Notes under the pieces: generated by a model | Database searches by the model: none | The model's input: the letters and a program-made list of their open reading frames with translations, nothing else | What the model was told of the DNA's origin: nothing | Part shown: piece after piece, positions 17,233 through 25,687 of the stretch | How positions within the stretch are numbered: the first letter of the stretch is position 1 | Layout: each line of letters opens with the position of its first letter | DNA from: G965200765 sp965203865 | GTDB taxonomy: Bacteria; Pseudomonadota; Gammaproteobacteria; Arenicellales; JAJDZL01 | Direction: 5' to 3' | NCBI GenBank assembly: GCA_965203865.1 | Contig: OZ241916.1 | Coordinates: forward strand, 558,001-622,000 | Length of the DNA: 64,000 bases | Program-made: the position numbers and the translations under genes

Positions 17233-20200
17233 ATGAACTGGGATCCAACCAAAGCTGGCCAAAATGTGCGTTACATTGAGGACCCAGGCAAGCGTGGCAT
17301 CACAACAGGCTCAGTTAAAGAAGTCGGTGTTCACCTGATGGCGCAGATTGATTTCGGGCCGAATGAAAAAAAATATGTCATGTCTCAGGTACTGGAACCT
17401 TTTGAAATTCATGGCGATGATTTGAGAGAACTGATTTTATCGGGAAGATTTGGACAACCGATTGACCTGCGTCGATTTTTAATCCATGAAAAAGTCAAAG
17501 GTGAGCTGACCAATGTGTTTTACTCAATGGAAGTTAGCAACACTGAGTATTTTCCTCACCAGTTTCGGGCAGTTCTAAAATTTATTGAATCATCTCGGGG
17601 AAGACTGTTAATCGCTGATGAAGTTGGTCTGGGAAAAACAATAGAAGCCATCTACATTTGGAAAGAGCTGCAGGCCCGAGAAAACTCCCAGCGTTTATTG
17701 GTAGTTTGCCCGGCCATGTTGCAGCAAAAATGGAAATTCGAACTGAAAAATCGGTTCAATATTAATGCTAGCATAGTTAAAGCTGATCAGATTCTTGATA
17801 AACTCAATCATAGAGCCATATTAAGTTCCAGTAGTTCATTTGTGTTCATAGCCAGCTTGGAAAGTTTGCGCCCTCCAAGGAATTTTGAAGATGAAAGTAA
17901 TAAAAGCACAAGAGCGCAATTTGCGAGAAAGCTGGAGCAGGAAAATTCTGCCGCTGATGAATTTGCGCTGTTTGACCTAGTGGTGATAGATGAAGCACAG
18001 CACCTTAGAAACCCCGGCACTCGAAATAATCGACTAGGACATTTACTGAATGATGCCTCTCATCATTTAGTTTTATTAACAGCAACACCCATTCAAACTA
18101 GCAGTGAAAACCTCTATCAATTGCTTAGGTTAATTGACCCTGATGAGTTCTACGATAAGGAAGTATTCAACAAAATTCTTGAATCGAATCGACCAATTGT
18201 ACAAGCAAAAAGATACTTATGGCATACGAGGCCAAATGTTGAATCAGCAGTAAAAACAATAAATTCAGCCTTGTCGATGGAATTATTCAAAGATGACAAA
18301 ATACTGGAGTCTATTATTCGACAATTGAAAAAAGCCAGATTAGATTCAGAAAATCGCATTGAAATTATCCGACAATTGGAATCGCGATCTCTTTTGGGTT
18401 TGTATATGACCCGTTTGCGGAAGAGAGAAATTTTGGAGAAAACAGCGAAACGGGAGCCACAAGTTCTACGTGTAGAATTTTCTGATGCTGAAAAAAGTGT
18501 ATATGACCAGATTACCGATTCAATTCGAAAACAATCAATCGGAAAGAATTTTGCCGGGCTATTTACTCTTGTTCTCAGACAACGTCAAATGGCAAGCTCG
18601 ATTGCGGCCACCCTGAAAGATTGGGAAAGAAAAGAATTTTTGGAAGAGTTTTTGGAAGAACTAAGATGGGAATTAGGTAGTTCAGCAAGTGCGTACCAAC
18701 ATATAGAAGCTGGTGAGATAAAAACCGACGACTCTGATTTACAACAATTTTTAAATTTTTCCTTGCCCACTAATCGAAAGATACTTGAAGAGTTAGAAGA
18801 AAATGACACAAAGTTCAACAATCTCTACAAATTTATAAAAAGTCAATTAGAAGAAAATCCCCAAGAGAAGTTTGTAGTTTTTTCATATTTCCGTGCAACT
18901 CTTCGCTATCTAGAAGAACGATTAAGGCAGGCAAATATATCAACTGCTCTGATAATGGGCGGTATTGGAATAAACAAGCAGGAAGTGGTGAATGAATTTG
19001 AAGGGAAGGGCGGTCCTTCAATACTACTATCATCAGAGGTAGGAAGCGAGGGAATAGATCTGCAGTTTTGCAGATTCATCGTAAATTACGACCTGCCTTG
19101 GAATCCCATGCGCGTTGAGCAGAGAATCGGACGACTAGACCGACTCGGGCAGAAGGCAGAAAAAATTTCAATTATCAACATGGTACTTACAGACACAATT
19201 GAAGATCGTGTGCTACACAGACTTTATGAAAGAATTGACATATTCAAGGAGAGTATTGGCGATTTAGAGGAAATCCTTGGTGAAGTTACCGAAAGACTAA
19301 TGATTGACCTGCTTAATCCGAGGCTTTCTGATGACGAAAGATCAAAAATTGCAAAACAACAAGAGGATGCAATAATTAATAAACGCGCCGAACAAAATCA
19401 ACTGGAAGAGGAAGCGGTCAATTTGGTTGGGTTCTCAGACCACATACTACGTCATGTTAACGATAGCAGAGACAGGCAACGATGGCTGAGTGCCAGCGAA
19501 CTTATAATGTTTGTTGAAGACTTTTTCACTCGGAATTATTCAGGTACCAAGATTGAAAGTCACAATAAATTCAAATTTGCCAAGCGCATAAGCATGGCGC
19601 AGAGTGCCCAAGTCAGTCTAAGCAATTTTATTGACACCGCCAACAAAACAGCAACACCAACCCGGTTGCATATGTCCGGGGTGCCAATAACCTGTTTTTT
19701 TGACCCCAGAGAGACTAATAAATTTGCTCAAGGCAGTGAACTTATTGAACCGACTCATCCGCTTATACAATGGATACGCAGAGAGTATGAGAAAGAGAAT
19801 CAGCAACTGTATGAATTGTCTGCATTACGCTTGAACCAATCAAATGCACCGGTTGAACCAGGTGACTATGTGTTTATTGTTCAAAAGTGGTCATTGCCTG
19901 GAATCCGGTCTGAAATTACTTTGAAGTACAGTGCCACGAAAATAAGCAGTTCTCCAACGCTTTTGGAGAGCTCATTATCAGAGCAATTAGTTGTAAATGC
20001 CGCAAGATTTGGAAAGTCGTTTCCAAATGCAGCAAATTTATTGGGTAATCCTGAGCAAATAAACTCATTGATTTCCAAATGCGAAGATAAATTGGATGAG
20101 CTATTCGGTGACCGATTAGAAAATTTTCGAATTCAAAATAACTTTCAGTGCGACCGGCAAGAATTCAGTGCCAGAAAGTTTTCAGAGCGAAAAGTAAAAG

Positions 20201-20391
20201 ACTATGAAAATCGAATTGAACAATACAAGATTCAGGACAGGCACCGATTAATTCCCATGACAATGGGACTCAAAAACAAAGAGGAAGTTCAGCTTGAGAC
20301 GAAATTAAGTAGAATTAACAAGTTTCGTCGCAGTAGCTTTGAGGAATTCGAATTCAAGACGCTTTGTGCTGGTGTAGTCAGAGTTCAATAA
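17233..20391 (+). CDS. SNF2-family (HepA/RapA-like) DEAD/DEAH-type helicase
   Basis: 1052 aa. Helicase motifs are complete: DEVGLGKT at 129-136 (motif I), DEAQ at 253-256 (motif II), TATPIQ at 283-288 (motif III), EGIDLQF near 602 (motif V), and RVEQRIGRLDR near 626-636 (motif VI). The long C-terminal part (after ~700) has no recognised domain. SNF2/HepA-type enzymes move along double-stranded DNA and remodel protein-DNA complexes, and related proteins (DrmD) occur in DISARM phage defence. Here the usual DISARM partners drmA, drmB and drmC are absent. The Hsp70-like ATPase gene follows 50 bp downstream on the same strand, so the pair is probably co-transcribed. A ribosome site, AAGGG, precedes the ATG at short distance. 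Confidence 0.88.
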   Translation: MNWDPTKAGQNVRYIEDPGKRGITTGSVKEVGVHLMAQIDFGPNEKKYVMSQVLEPFEIHGDDLRELILSGRFGQPIDLRRFLIHEKVKGELTNVFYSMEVSNTEYFPHQFRAVLKFIESSRGRLLIADEVGLGKTIEAIYIWKELQARENSQRLLVVCPAMLQQKWKFELKNRFNINASIVKADQILDKLNHRAILSSSSSFVFIASLESLRPPRNFEDESNKSTRAQFARKLEQENSAADEFALFDLVVIDEAQHLRNPGTRNNRLGHLLNDASHHLVLLTATPIQTSSENLYQLLRLIDPDEFYDKEVFNKILESNRPIVQAKRYLWHTRPNVESAVKTINSALSMELFKDDKILESIIRQLKKARLDSENRIEIIRQLESRSLLGLYMTRLRKREILEKTAKREPQVLRVEFSDAEKSVYDQITDSIRKQSIGKNFAGLFTLVLRQRQMASSIAATLKDWERKEFLEEFLEELRWELGSSASAYQHIEAGEIKTDDSDLQQFLNFSLPTNRKILEELEENDTKFNNLYKFIKSQLEENPQEKFVVFSYFRATLRYLEERLRQANISTALIMGGIGINKQEVVNEFEGKGGPSILLSSEVGSEGIDLQFCRFIVNYDLPWNPMRVEQRIGRLDRLGQKAEKISIINMVLTDTIEDRVLHRLYERIDIFKESIGDLEEILGEVTERLMIDLLNPRLSDDERSKIAKQQEDAIINKRAEQNQLEEEAVNLVGFSDHILRHVNDSRDRQRWLSASELIMFVEDFFTRNYSGTKIESHNKFKFAKRISMAQSAQVSLSNFIDTANKTATPTRLHMSGVPITCFFDPRETNKFAQGSELIEPTHPLIQWIRREYEKENQQLYELSALRLNQSNAPVEPGDYVFIVQKWSLPGIRSEITLKYSATKISSSPTLLESSLSEQLVVNAARFGKSFPNAANLLGNPEQINSLISKCEDKLDELFGDRLENFRIQNNFQCDRQEFSARKFSERKVKDYENRIEQYKIQDRHRLIPMTMGLKNKEEVQLETKLSRINKFRRSSFEEFEFKTLCAGVVRVQ

Positions 20392-20441
20392 CTCCAGAAA
20401 GGTTGAGATTTCCCAAGATAAATTGTTAGGAGTTTGAGTCA

Positions 20442-21656
20442 ATGAATAATATTGAAAAAAGCTTTATAAATCTCGGAATAGATTTTGGGACTAGCTATAC
20501 AAAGGTATGTTATCGGTTTCTAGGAATTGAAGAGTCAGGGATTATTACTTTTGGTGGTACAAATGTTGACCAAGCCATAATTCCATCGACTGTGAATCTT
20601 GATTCTAGAAGTCAAATTTCCATAGAAGGTGATAGTTCTCAAAACATAATTCAGAGTTACAAATATCTGAAAATGCATCTTGCAAGACTTGAAGAATTTG
20701 ATACCGAACTTAAACTTGAGATTTCTTCGATTTCAAGTTGGTATCTCGCGAAAATTATTAACTTGTCCCGCCAATGGATTGAGGAGAAAGAAAAGGAACG
20801 ATTGTTTAAGAGACAACCTGTTTGGTCGGCAAACGTTGGTATTCCGGTTGAACATTATGATTCACCATCTGTCAAAAATTTTGAAAAAGTTTTTGCTGTT
20901 GCTTGGGAATGGAGCGAAAACAGAAACTTACCATCTGATTTAAATGAAATAATTGATTGCTACAAACAAACATCCCAATCTATTGCAGGCAAAGTAACAA
21001 ATTGCCATCCTGTTCCTGAAATTACTGCTGCAATTCATTCTTTTATCACATCGCGAGAAGCTCAGCCTGGGGTGTATGTATTCTTTGATATTGGGGCCGG
21101 AAGTTTTGATGGTGTTTCGTTTAATTATCATATGCAACAGGGCAGTGGCTCTATAAATTGTTATGCCGGAAAAGTAATTGAACTGGGAGTTGAAGTTTTG
21201 AAATTATCAGACCGGGGCCGTTGTCTAAAGTGTCTGCAAGACTGTGTAGGTGAAGTAATTTGTGCAATAACGGAAAAAGACCCAGCGGGCTTCATTCGAG
21301 ATCAATCGATTCTGCCAGTATTTGTTGGTGGTGGCGGGGCAAATATGGAGTGGTATCCGAATTCAATTACTTTCACTTATGAAGATTATCAACATAAAAA
21401 TGCCAAAATTCCACCTTATGAATTAAGAGAAGTTCCCAAGCCGTCAGATTTAGAAATGCACGGACTAAATGATTCCGACTTTAGCCGTTTTTCAGTGGCA
21501 TACGGCTTATCAATTCCCTATGGTACACTTATGGAAACTCGTCTACCCAAGAGCGTTGAGCCCGCTCAGCGTGAGGAGCAACCGTCGGGTATTATAATTC
21601 CCTCTGGAGTGGCAAATTATCCAGACAAGGAAAGTTATGATTTTCCTGGAGGATAG
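20442..21656 (+). CDS. Hsp70/actin-like ATPase paired with helicase
   Basis: 404 aa. The nucleotide-binding signatures of the actin/Hsp70/ParM fold are present: phosphate-1 loop GIDFGTSYTK at residues ~12-21, phosphate-2 loop FDIGAGSFDG near 213-222, and adenosine motif VGGGGAN near 294-300. The peptide-binding domain of true DnaK is missing, so this is an Hsp70-like or ParM-like ATPase, not a housekeeping chaperone. AGGAG lies about eight bases before the ATG. It follows the SNF2 helicase gene with a 50-bp gap, and helicase plus Hsp70-like pairs recur in defence islands. It probably works with the helicase as a switch or sensor, which is inference. The convergent gene at 21960 encodes a methyltransferase-nuclease. 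Confidence 0.8.
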   Translation: MNNIEKSFINLGIDFGTSYTKVCYRFLGIEESGIITFGGTNVDQAIIPSTVNLDSRSQISIEGDSSQNIIQSYKYLKMHLARLEEFDTELKLEISSISSWYLAKIINLSRQWIEEKEKERLFKRQPVWSANVGIPVEHYDSPSVKNFEKVFAVAWEWSENRNLPSDLNEIIDCYKQTSQSIAGKVTNCHPVPEITAAIHSFITSREAQPGVYVFFDIGAGSFDGVSFNYHMQQGSGSINCYAGKVIELGVEVLKLSDRGRCLKCLQDCVGEVICAITEKDPAGFIRDQSILPVFVGGGGANMEWYPNSITFTYEDYQHKNAKIPPYELREVPKPSDLEMHGLNDSDFSRFSVAYGLSIPYGTLMETRLPKSVEPAQREEQPSGIIIPSGVANYPDKESYDFPGG

Positions 21657-21959
21657 GTAAAAATTAGAACTACTTGACCGGTTTAAAACCGCTTCTCGTG
21701 GGGTTTCTAGAGGTAGTTGGAATTCTGACATCTTCTTTCGGACCGATTTTCGAGGATTGATAACTGCCTTGTTTAAGTTCAGCAGTCTAAACATGCTCTT
21801 CAGACTATTTTCTGCATTTCTTATTTTTAAAAATTTCTTTCCAATTACTCGTTGCTGGCTGACCCGAACGAATGAATTACTTCCCCACAAAAGGGTCATA
21901 ATAACGATAATTTTTCAACCATCTGTTCCAATCATCATTTTTACAAACCTATTTTTCTT
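21657..21959. other. Convergent intergenic region, nothing recognised
   Basis: About 300 bp between the ends of the Hsp70-like gene and the methyltransferase gene. No strong terminator hairpin was identified by eye, and no convincing coding frame exists. Confidence 0.4.
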
Positions 21960-23341
21960 TTAAGTAATCTCGTATCTATTTGGCATATCTGGTTTACGCC
22001 CTTCAAAGTAATCTTCAATCGTATAAATCTGTATTCTGGGAACTTCCATAAATCTTCCTGTGCTGGCAGCTGTATCTTTTATACCCCGCGTTACCTTTTC
22101 TTCAAAACACGTAAAGATTCCTAAATCCGCTCCTGCTTGTTTACGGGCCGAATCAAATGCCTGTATGTCACTTGGTTTAGTATGACCTGCTTTGATTTGT
22201 GAAACAATGTCTATAAATTTGCCCTTTTTAATAGCTAAGCGGCCACGACCATCTATCCCCCCATCTGCCACTTGTTTCTTATTTGCCTCCATCCCATCTA
22301 CTAAAGAAGCTGCCCACTTCTCAAATCGAAAATAATCCATACTTGCAAGTATTTTTGCATGATCCAAAGTTCGTGGCAATCCGATAAATTCAACGTCTGA
22401 CCAAATGCTGTCGAAACTTTCCTTTAGTCTTTTTTCAATCACTTTACAAGCATTGACACATATATCAATTCCAATCCAATTTCGATTCAAAGACTGTGCC
22501 GCTTTGATAGTTGTTCCACACCCACAAAATGGATCAAGTACCGTATCACCTGCATTAGATGATACAGTGATAATTCTTTCGAGCAATTCATCCGGTTTTT
22601 GAGTTGGATAAAATCTTTTTGATGATCTTGGATGCAATGTTTTTATATCATCCCAAGTGTCTCTGCAAGAAACCATACGAAACATACCGTCCCCATCTCT
22701 TTGAAAACCAAGTTCGTCTGCTCCGCGATGATATTCTTTCCATTTGGAATCATCTAAATATGACTTCTGTTTAACTTGATTGAATTTATAGGCTTTTGAT
22801 TTGCAATAATAGTGAATAACGTCATGTTTTCTTGCATACCACCTTTTCCCCACTCCCCCAGTTTTATATGACCAAATTATTTCATTTAAAAAGTTCCGCT
22901 TCCCAAAAATTCCATCCATCACCAGCTTTAGGCTATGGCTCATAGTAGGGTCACAGTGAAGATAAATACTTCCGGTTGGTTTTAATACCCTGTAGCATTC
23001 ACGAAGTCGATTTGCCATATAGGAAAAATAAGCAAGTTCCGAACCCTCCCCATGAATTTTGCGCAAACCTTCCATCGTGTTTGACATGGATACATCACTG
23101 GCAACTTCATGAAAATCCTCGACGGCTTCACTCCAACGCCAAGTATCGTCAAATGCTACCCACTGAGCATCTCCAATAAAGGCGTTGTAAAGCCGTTTCG
23201 AATTAAATGGTGGGTCAAGATATATAAGATCTACAGATTCACTTGAAATATTCTCTCGCATAACATGCAAGCAATCTCCAAAATACAACCTGTTTTGGAG
23301 ACGGGGGGGGGGGTGATTAGTATTTCTCTTTTATTGTTCAT
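21960..23341 (-). CDS. Beta-class DNA methyltransferase fused to Mrr-like nuclease, apparently phase-variable
   Basis: From the internal TTG at 23288 the body has 442 aa. Motif IV IYLDPPF lies at 22-28 and motif I DPFCGCGTT at 251-259; the IV-before-I order marks a beta-class N4/N6 amino-methyltransferase. The C-terminal ~110 residues show DGGIDGRGR at 341-349 and SQIKAG at 362-367, an Mrr-type PD-(D/E)XK nuclease pattern, so one protein may both modify and cut DNA. Upstream, an ATG at 23341-23339 opens a frame (MNNKREILIT) that enters an 11-nt C run on the minus strand (23303-23313). With 11 Cs the frame stops early. With 12 or 9 it joins the methyltransferase body. Slippage would therefore switch the long form on and off. 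As sequenced, only the short TTG form can be made. No strong RBS precedes either start. Confidence 0.85.
23303..23313 (-). promoter_or_regulatory. Poly-G/C tract (11 nt), candidate phase-variation switch
   Basis: Eleven consecutive G on the plus strand, i.e. C11 in the coding direction of the methyltransferase-nuclease. It lies between an upstream ATG and the conserved start of the methyltransferase domain, so gain of one unit or loss of two restores a continuous frame. Homopolymer tracts in this position are the standard mechanism of phase-variable methyltransferases in other bacteria. Confidence 0.75.
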
Positions 23342-23825
23342 ATTTCAAATTTGAATATCAGAATGTTTTTTACCTTTGGCTTTTTGAAATCTGAAATGCT
23401 CGGTGTCCATCATTGTTCTGTCCTCAACACTGCATTCTGCCATTTCTCATCCCTTTAATGCAACCTGTCGTCTATACAGATATTAGTTCATTGTATTTTA
23501 GCCTTTTCCTTCCATTCTATGCATAGCAAGTTTCATCCGATCAATAGTATCTAGGCTGGAGAGGTTTCCGTTGGAAACACCATCAACGAGCTTCACTTGA
23601 GCGAATGGGCGTTGTACCGAGTCCAGTGTACAAGTTGTAGAATAACCTGCTTAGTTTACAAAGTACCGTGTATTGTACGAATCAGCAATTGGATTTATAA
23701 GCTTCCCAGTAGTCTCTGGCTCGCTTTTTCGAGTCTTACGCTCAGTGTTCCATTTCATTGGATTGCTCCCCTTGCTACGGTTCTTCAAGACCAGCATCTT
23801 ACGGCGATTCTCGGCAATCAAAATA
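23342..23825. other. Intergenic region upstream of methyltransferase, no gene recognised
   Basis: About 480 bp. It should contain the promoter of the minus-strand methyltransferase gene near its left end, but no clear -35/-10 pair was picked. A small hairpin GTTTCC-GTT-GGAAAC lies near 23566-23580 and recurs near 29457. Short open frames here are not coding-like. Confidence 0.4.
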
Positions 23826-23880
23826 TCCTGTACCATTTATAGAACAACTGCCAATGCCAGCTAGCTGGCATTGGCAGTTG
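23826..23880. repeat. Palindromic element, copy 2 (inverted partner at 14034-14088)
   Basis: The tail TCCTGTACCATTTATAGAA at 23826-23844 precedes the stem CAACTGCCAATGCCAG (23845-23860), the loop CTAG and the reverse complement at 23865-23880. Differences from copy 1 inside the stem are compensated, so base pairing is kept. The IS110-family element begins immediately to the right. Confidence 0.85.
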
Positions 23881-23884
23881 TAAA

Positions 23885-24073
23885 GGTCGGTCGCCGGGAG
23901 CAGCCATAAATATCCTACGTTTTGAACGCCTATGGTGGACTAGCGCCCCGGTGACTGGCCGCAATGCAGAGGCCCTGTAGTAAGATTGTGCTTCGAGCAC
24001 CGAGTACAGGAAACGGCTGCGGCATTGCGGCAACCTTGATTAACAGAAGTTGAAATTGTACATGAAGGAGGGA
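23885..24073 (+). ncRNA. Candidate bridge RNA region (IS110 left end)
   Basis: The non-coding stretch between the left end and the transposase start is GC-rich with several possible stem-loops. From established work on IS110 elements, this position encodes the bridge RNA that pairs with target and donor DNA. The location is the main evidence. The loops that would match target and donor were not resolved by eye. Confidence 0.45.
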
Positions 24074-24076
24074 ATG

Positions 24077-25252
24077 ATGAGCAAGGAAAATCAATGCACC
24101 GTGGGGATTGACTGGGCGACCCGTTCACATCAGGCTTGCGTGACGAGCGCGAGCGGCGAGGTGCTGGGCAACCGCTCGTTCCGGCATGGCGGTGTCGGGA
24201 TCCGGGAGATGGCGGAGTGGGTATTGCAAATCACCGGTGCGGTGCCGCAACAGGTGGAAGTTGGCATCGAGGTGCCGCGTGGTCCGGTGGTGGAAATGCT
24301 GCTGGGGCTGGGATTCAACGTGTGTGCGCTCAATCCGAAGCAGCTGGATCGCTTCCGCGACCGCTTCTGGATGTTCGGTGCCAAGGACGACCGTCGCGAT
24401 GCCGAAATGCTGCGGGCACTGTCGCGCAACCTATCCGACCTGGTTCGCGAACGCACTCGCCTTGGCCATCGCATGCGAAACCGTCTGTGGAACTACTATC
24501 CGCAGTTTTCGGAGATGGCCGGCAGTCATCTGGCCGATGCCTGGCTTCTCGAACTGTGGAATCTGGCGCCGACACCGGAAGATGCACAGCGGCTTGACGA
24601 AGAGGCCTTGAAAACCCTGCTGAAGCGTTATCGCATTCGCCGCTTCAATGCCGCGCAACTGCTAAAACAACTCCGACAGCCGGCGATGCAGGTCGCTCCC
24701 GGCACTGTGGCTGCGGCCGTTGCACAAATTGGCATCGCCGTCGAACAGCTGACCTTGATCAACAAGCAGCTGGCCGACACTCGCAGAAAAATCGAACACC
24801 TGCTGGAGGCCTTTGACCATTCGGAAGAATCAATCGACCCGGATGCCGTGCCGCAACGCGACGCGGCGATCCTGCGCTCCTTGCCGGGCGTGGGGCCGAG
24901 CGTGCTGGCAACGCTGCTGAGCGAAGCCATCCAGAATCGAGACCTCGGCGCCTTGCGATGCCTTTGCGGTGTCGCACCTGTCACTCTCCGCTCCGGCGGC
25001 AGCTGCAGGGTTGCCAAGCGCCGAGCATCTCATCAGCGACTTCAGGAAGCCTTATACCACTGGGCGCGGGTCGCCGTGCAGAGAGATCCGATCTGCAAGA
25101 ATAAATACCAGGAACTTCGACAACGCGGACATGGGCATTCCCGGGCACTGCGCTCCATCGCCGACCGCCTGCTGTCAGTCGCCTGCGCCATGCTGACCGC
25201 TCAAACCGAGTTCAACCCGCAGCATCCTGCCAAGTCCGGTCAATGCGCATGA
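24077..25252 (+). CDS. IS110-family transposase (DEDD recombinase)
   Basis: 391 aa from the second of two tandem ATGs (24074, 24077), five bases after AAGGAGG. The RuvC-like N-terminal domain shows GIDWATRSH (first Asp near residue 11), an EVPRG glutamate, and KDDRRDAEML with the last two Asp. The C-terminal Tnp_20 domain shows LPGVGPSVLATLL and CGVAPVTLRSGGS, including the serine that forms the covalent DNA link in this family. The frame is intact, so the element may be active. The gene is clearly more GC-rich than its surroundings, consistent with recent arrival. It inserts next to the palindromic element at 23845-23880. Confidence 0.93.
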   Translation: MSKENQCTVGIDWATRSHQACVTSASGEVLGNRSFRHGGVGIREMAEWVLQITGAVPQQVEVGIEVPRGPVVEMLLGLGFNVCALNPKQLDRFRDRFWMFGAKDDRRDAEMLRALSRNLSDLVRERTRLGHRMRNRLWNYYPQFSEMAGSHLADAWLLELWNLAPTPEDAQRLDEEALKTLLKRYRIRRFNAAQLLKQLRQPAMQVAPGTVAAAVAQIGIAVEQLTLINKQLADTRRKIEHLLEAFDHSEESIDPDAVPQRDAAILRSLPGVGPSVLATLLSEAIQNRDLGALRCLCGVAPVTLRSGGSCRVAKRRASHQRLQEALYHWARVAVQRDPICKNKYQELRQRGHGHSRALRSIADRLLSVACAMLTAQTEFNPQHPAKSGQCA

Positions 25253-25306
25253 ACATCGCAGGGGCACAAGCCCCGCAAAATGGTAGTAAGTCCCCACTTT
25301 CAGGGT

Positions 25307-25342
25307 TTGACACGCACCCCCGCGAGCGGGGGTGCGTGTCAA
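25307..25342. repeat. Perfect 17-bp hairpin
   Basis: TTGACACGCACCCCCGC at 25307-25323 and its exact reverse complement at 25326-25342 enclose only two bases. It lies just outside the IS110 right end. No T-run follows, so it is not a standard terminator; it could be a REP-like target or a hairpin of another mobile element. Confidence 0.75.
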
Positions 25343-25423
25343 GAAATTGACATTTTGGGTATGCTCAGGGGCTTGTGAGACGACTTGCTCACATGCTTGG
25401 ATCCGCAAGACGGACAAGCCGGA

Positions 25424-25567
25424 CTGCCTGCTGGCGGTCGCCTGCGCCATGCTGACCGCTCAAACCGAGTTCAACTCGCAGCATCCAACCAAGTCTTCTC
25501 AATGCGCATAGACTTGACGGGGAACACAAGTCCTGCAAAATTAACTTGTAAAATGGTAGTAAGTCCC
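25424..25567 (+). mobile_element. Relic of a second IS110-type 3' end
   Basis: This segment repeats the last ~85 bp of the IS110 transposase gene (Ala-Cys-Ala-Met-Leu-Thr-Ala codons through the stop) and the following non-coding bases to GTAGTAAGTCCC, with mismatches including a different stop (TAG for TGA). It lies ~120 bp downstream of the intact element in the same orientation. It is the right end of an older related element whose body is gone. Confidence 0.8.
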
Positions 25568-25687
25568 TTTGAAAACCACTGTGAATTATGCTCCCATTAC
25601 AGCTAGGCTGATGTAAGTGTATAGGCACGAGAGAAATTGGACAATGGGCCTGAAATACAATGCAGTTAATTTTGGAGTTGCTTGAAT

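Larger units (their letters stand above)
23881..25297 (+). mobile_element. IS110-family insertion sequence
   Basis: Contains the transposase gene at 24077-25252 with a ~195-bp non-coding left part and a ~45-bp right part. The right limit is inferred from a second, diverged copy of the same 3' sequence at 25424-25567; both share homology as far as GTAGTAAGTCCC. The left limit is inferred from the end of the palindrome, a kind of site that IS110-type elements often target. IS110 elements lack terminal inverted repeats, so both ends are approximate. Confidence 0.75.

Noticed and set aside
17233..23341. DISARM class 1 call for the helicase plus methyltransferase
   Set aside because: drmA, drmB and drmC are absent, the methyltransferase is fused to an Mrr-like nuclease, and an Hsp70-like ATPase is not a DISARM component.
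23566..23580. Hairpin GTTTCC-GTT-GGAAAC, recurring near 29457
   Set aside because: Too short, and only two copies noticed. No T-run and no clear relation to neighbouring genes.
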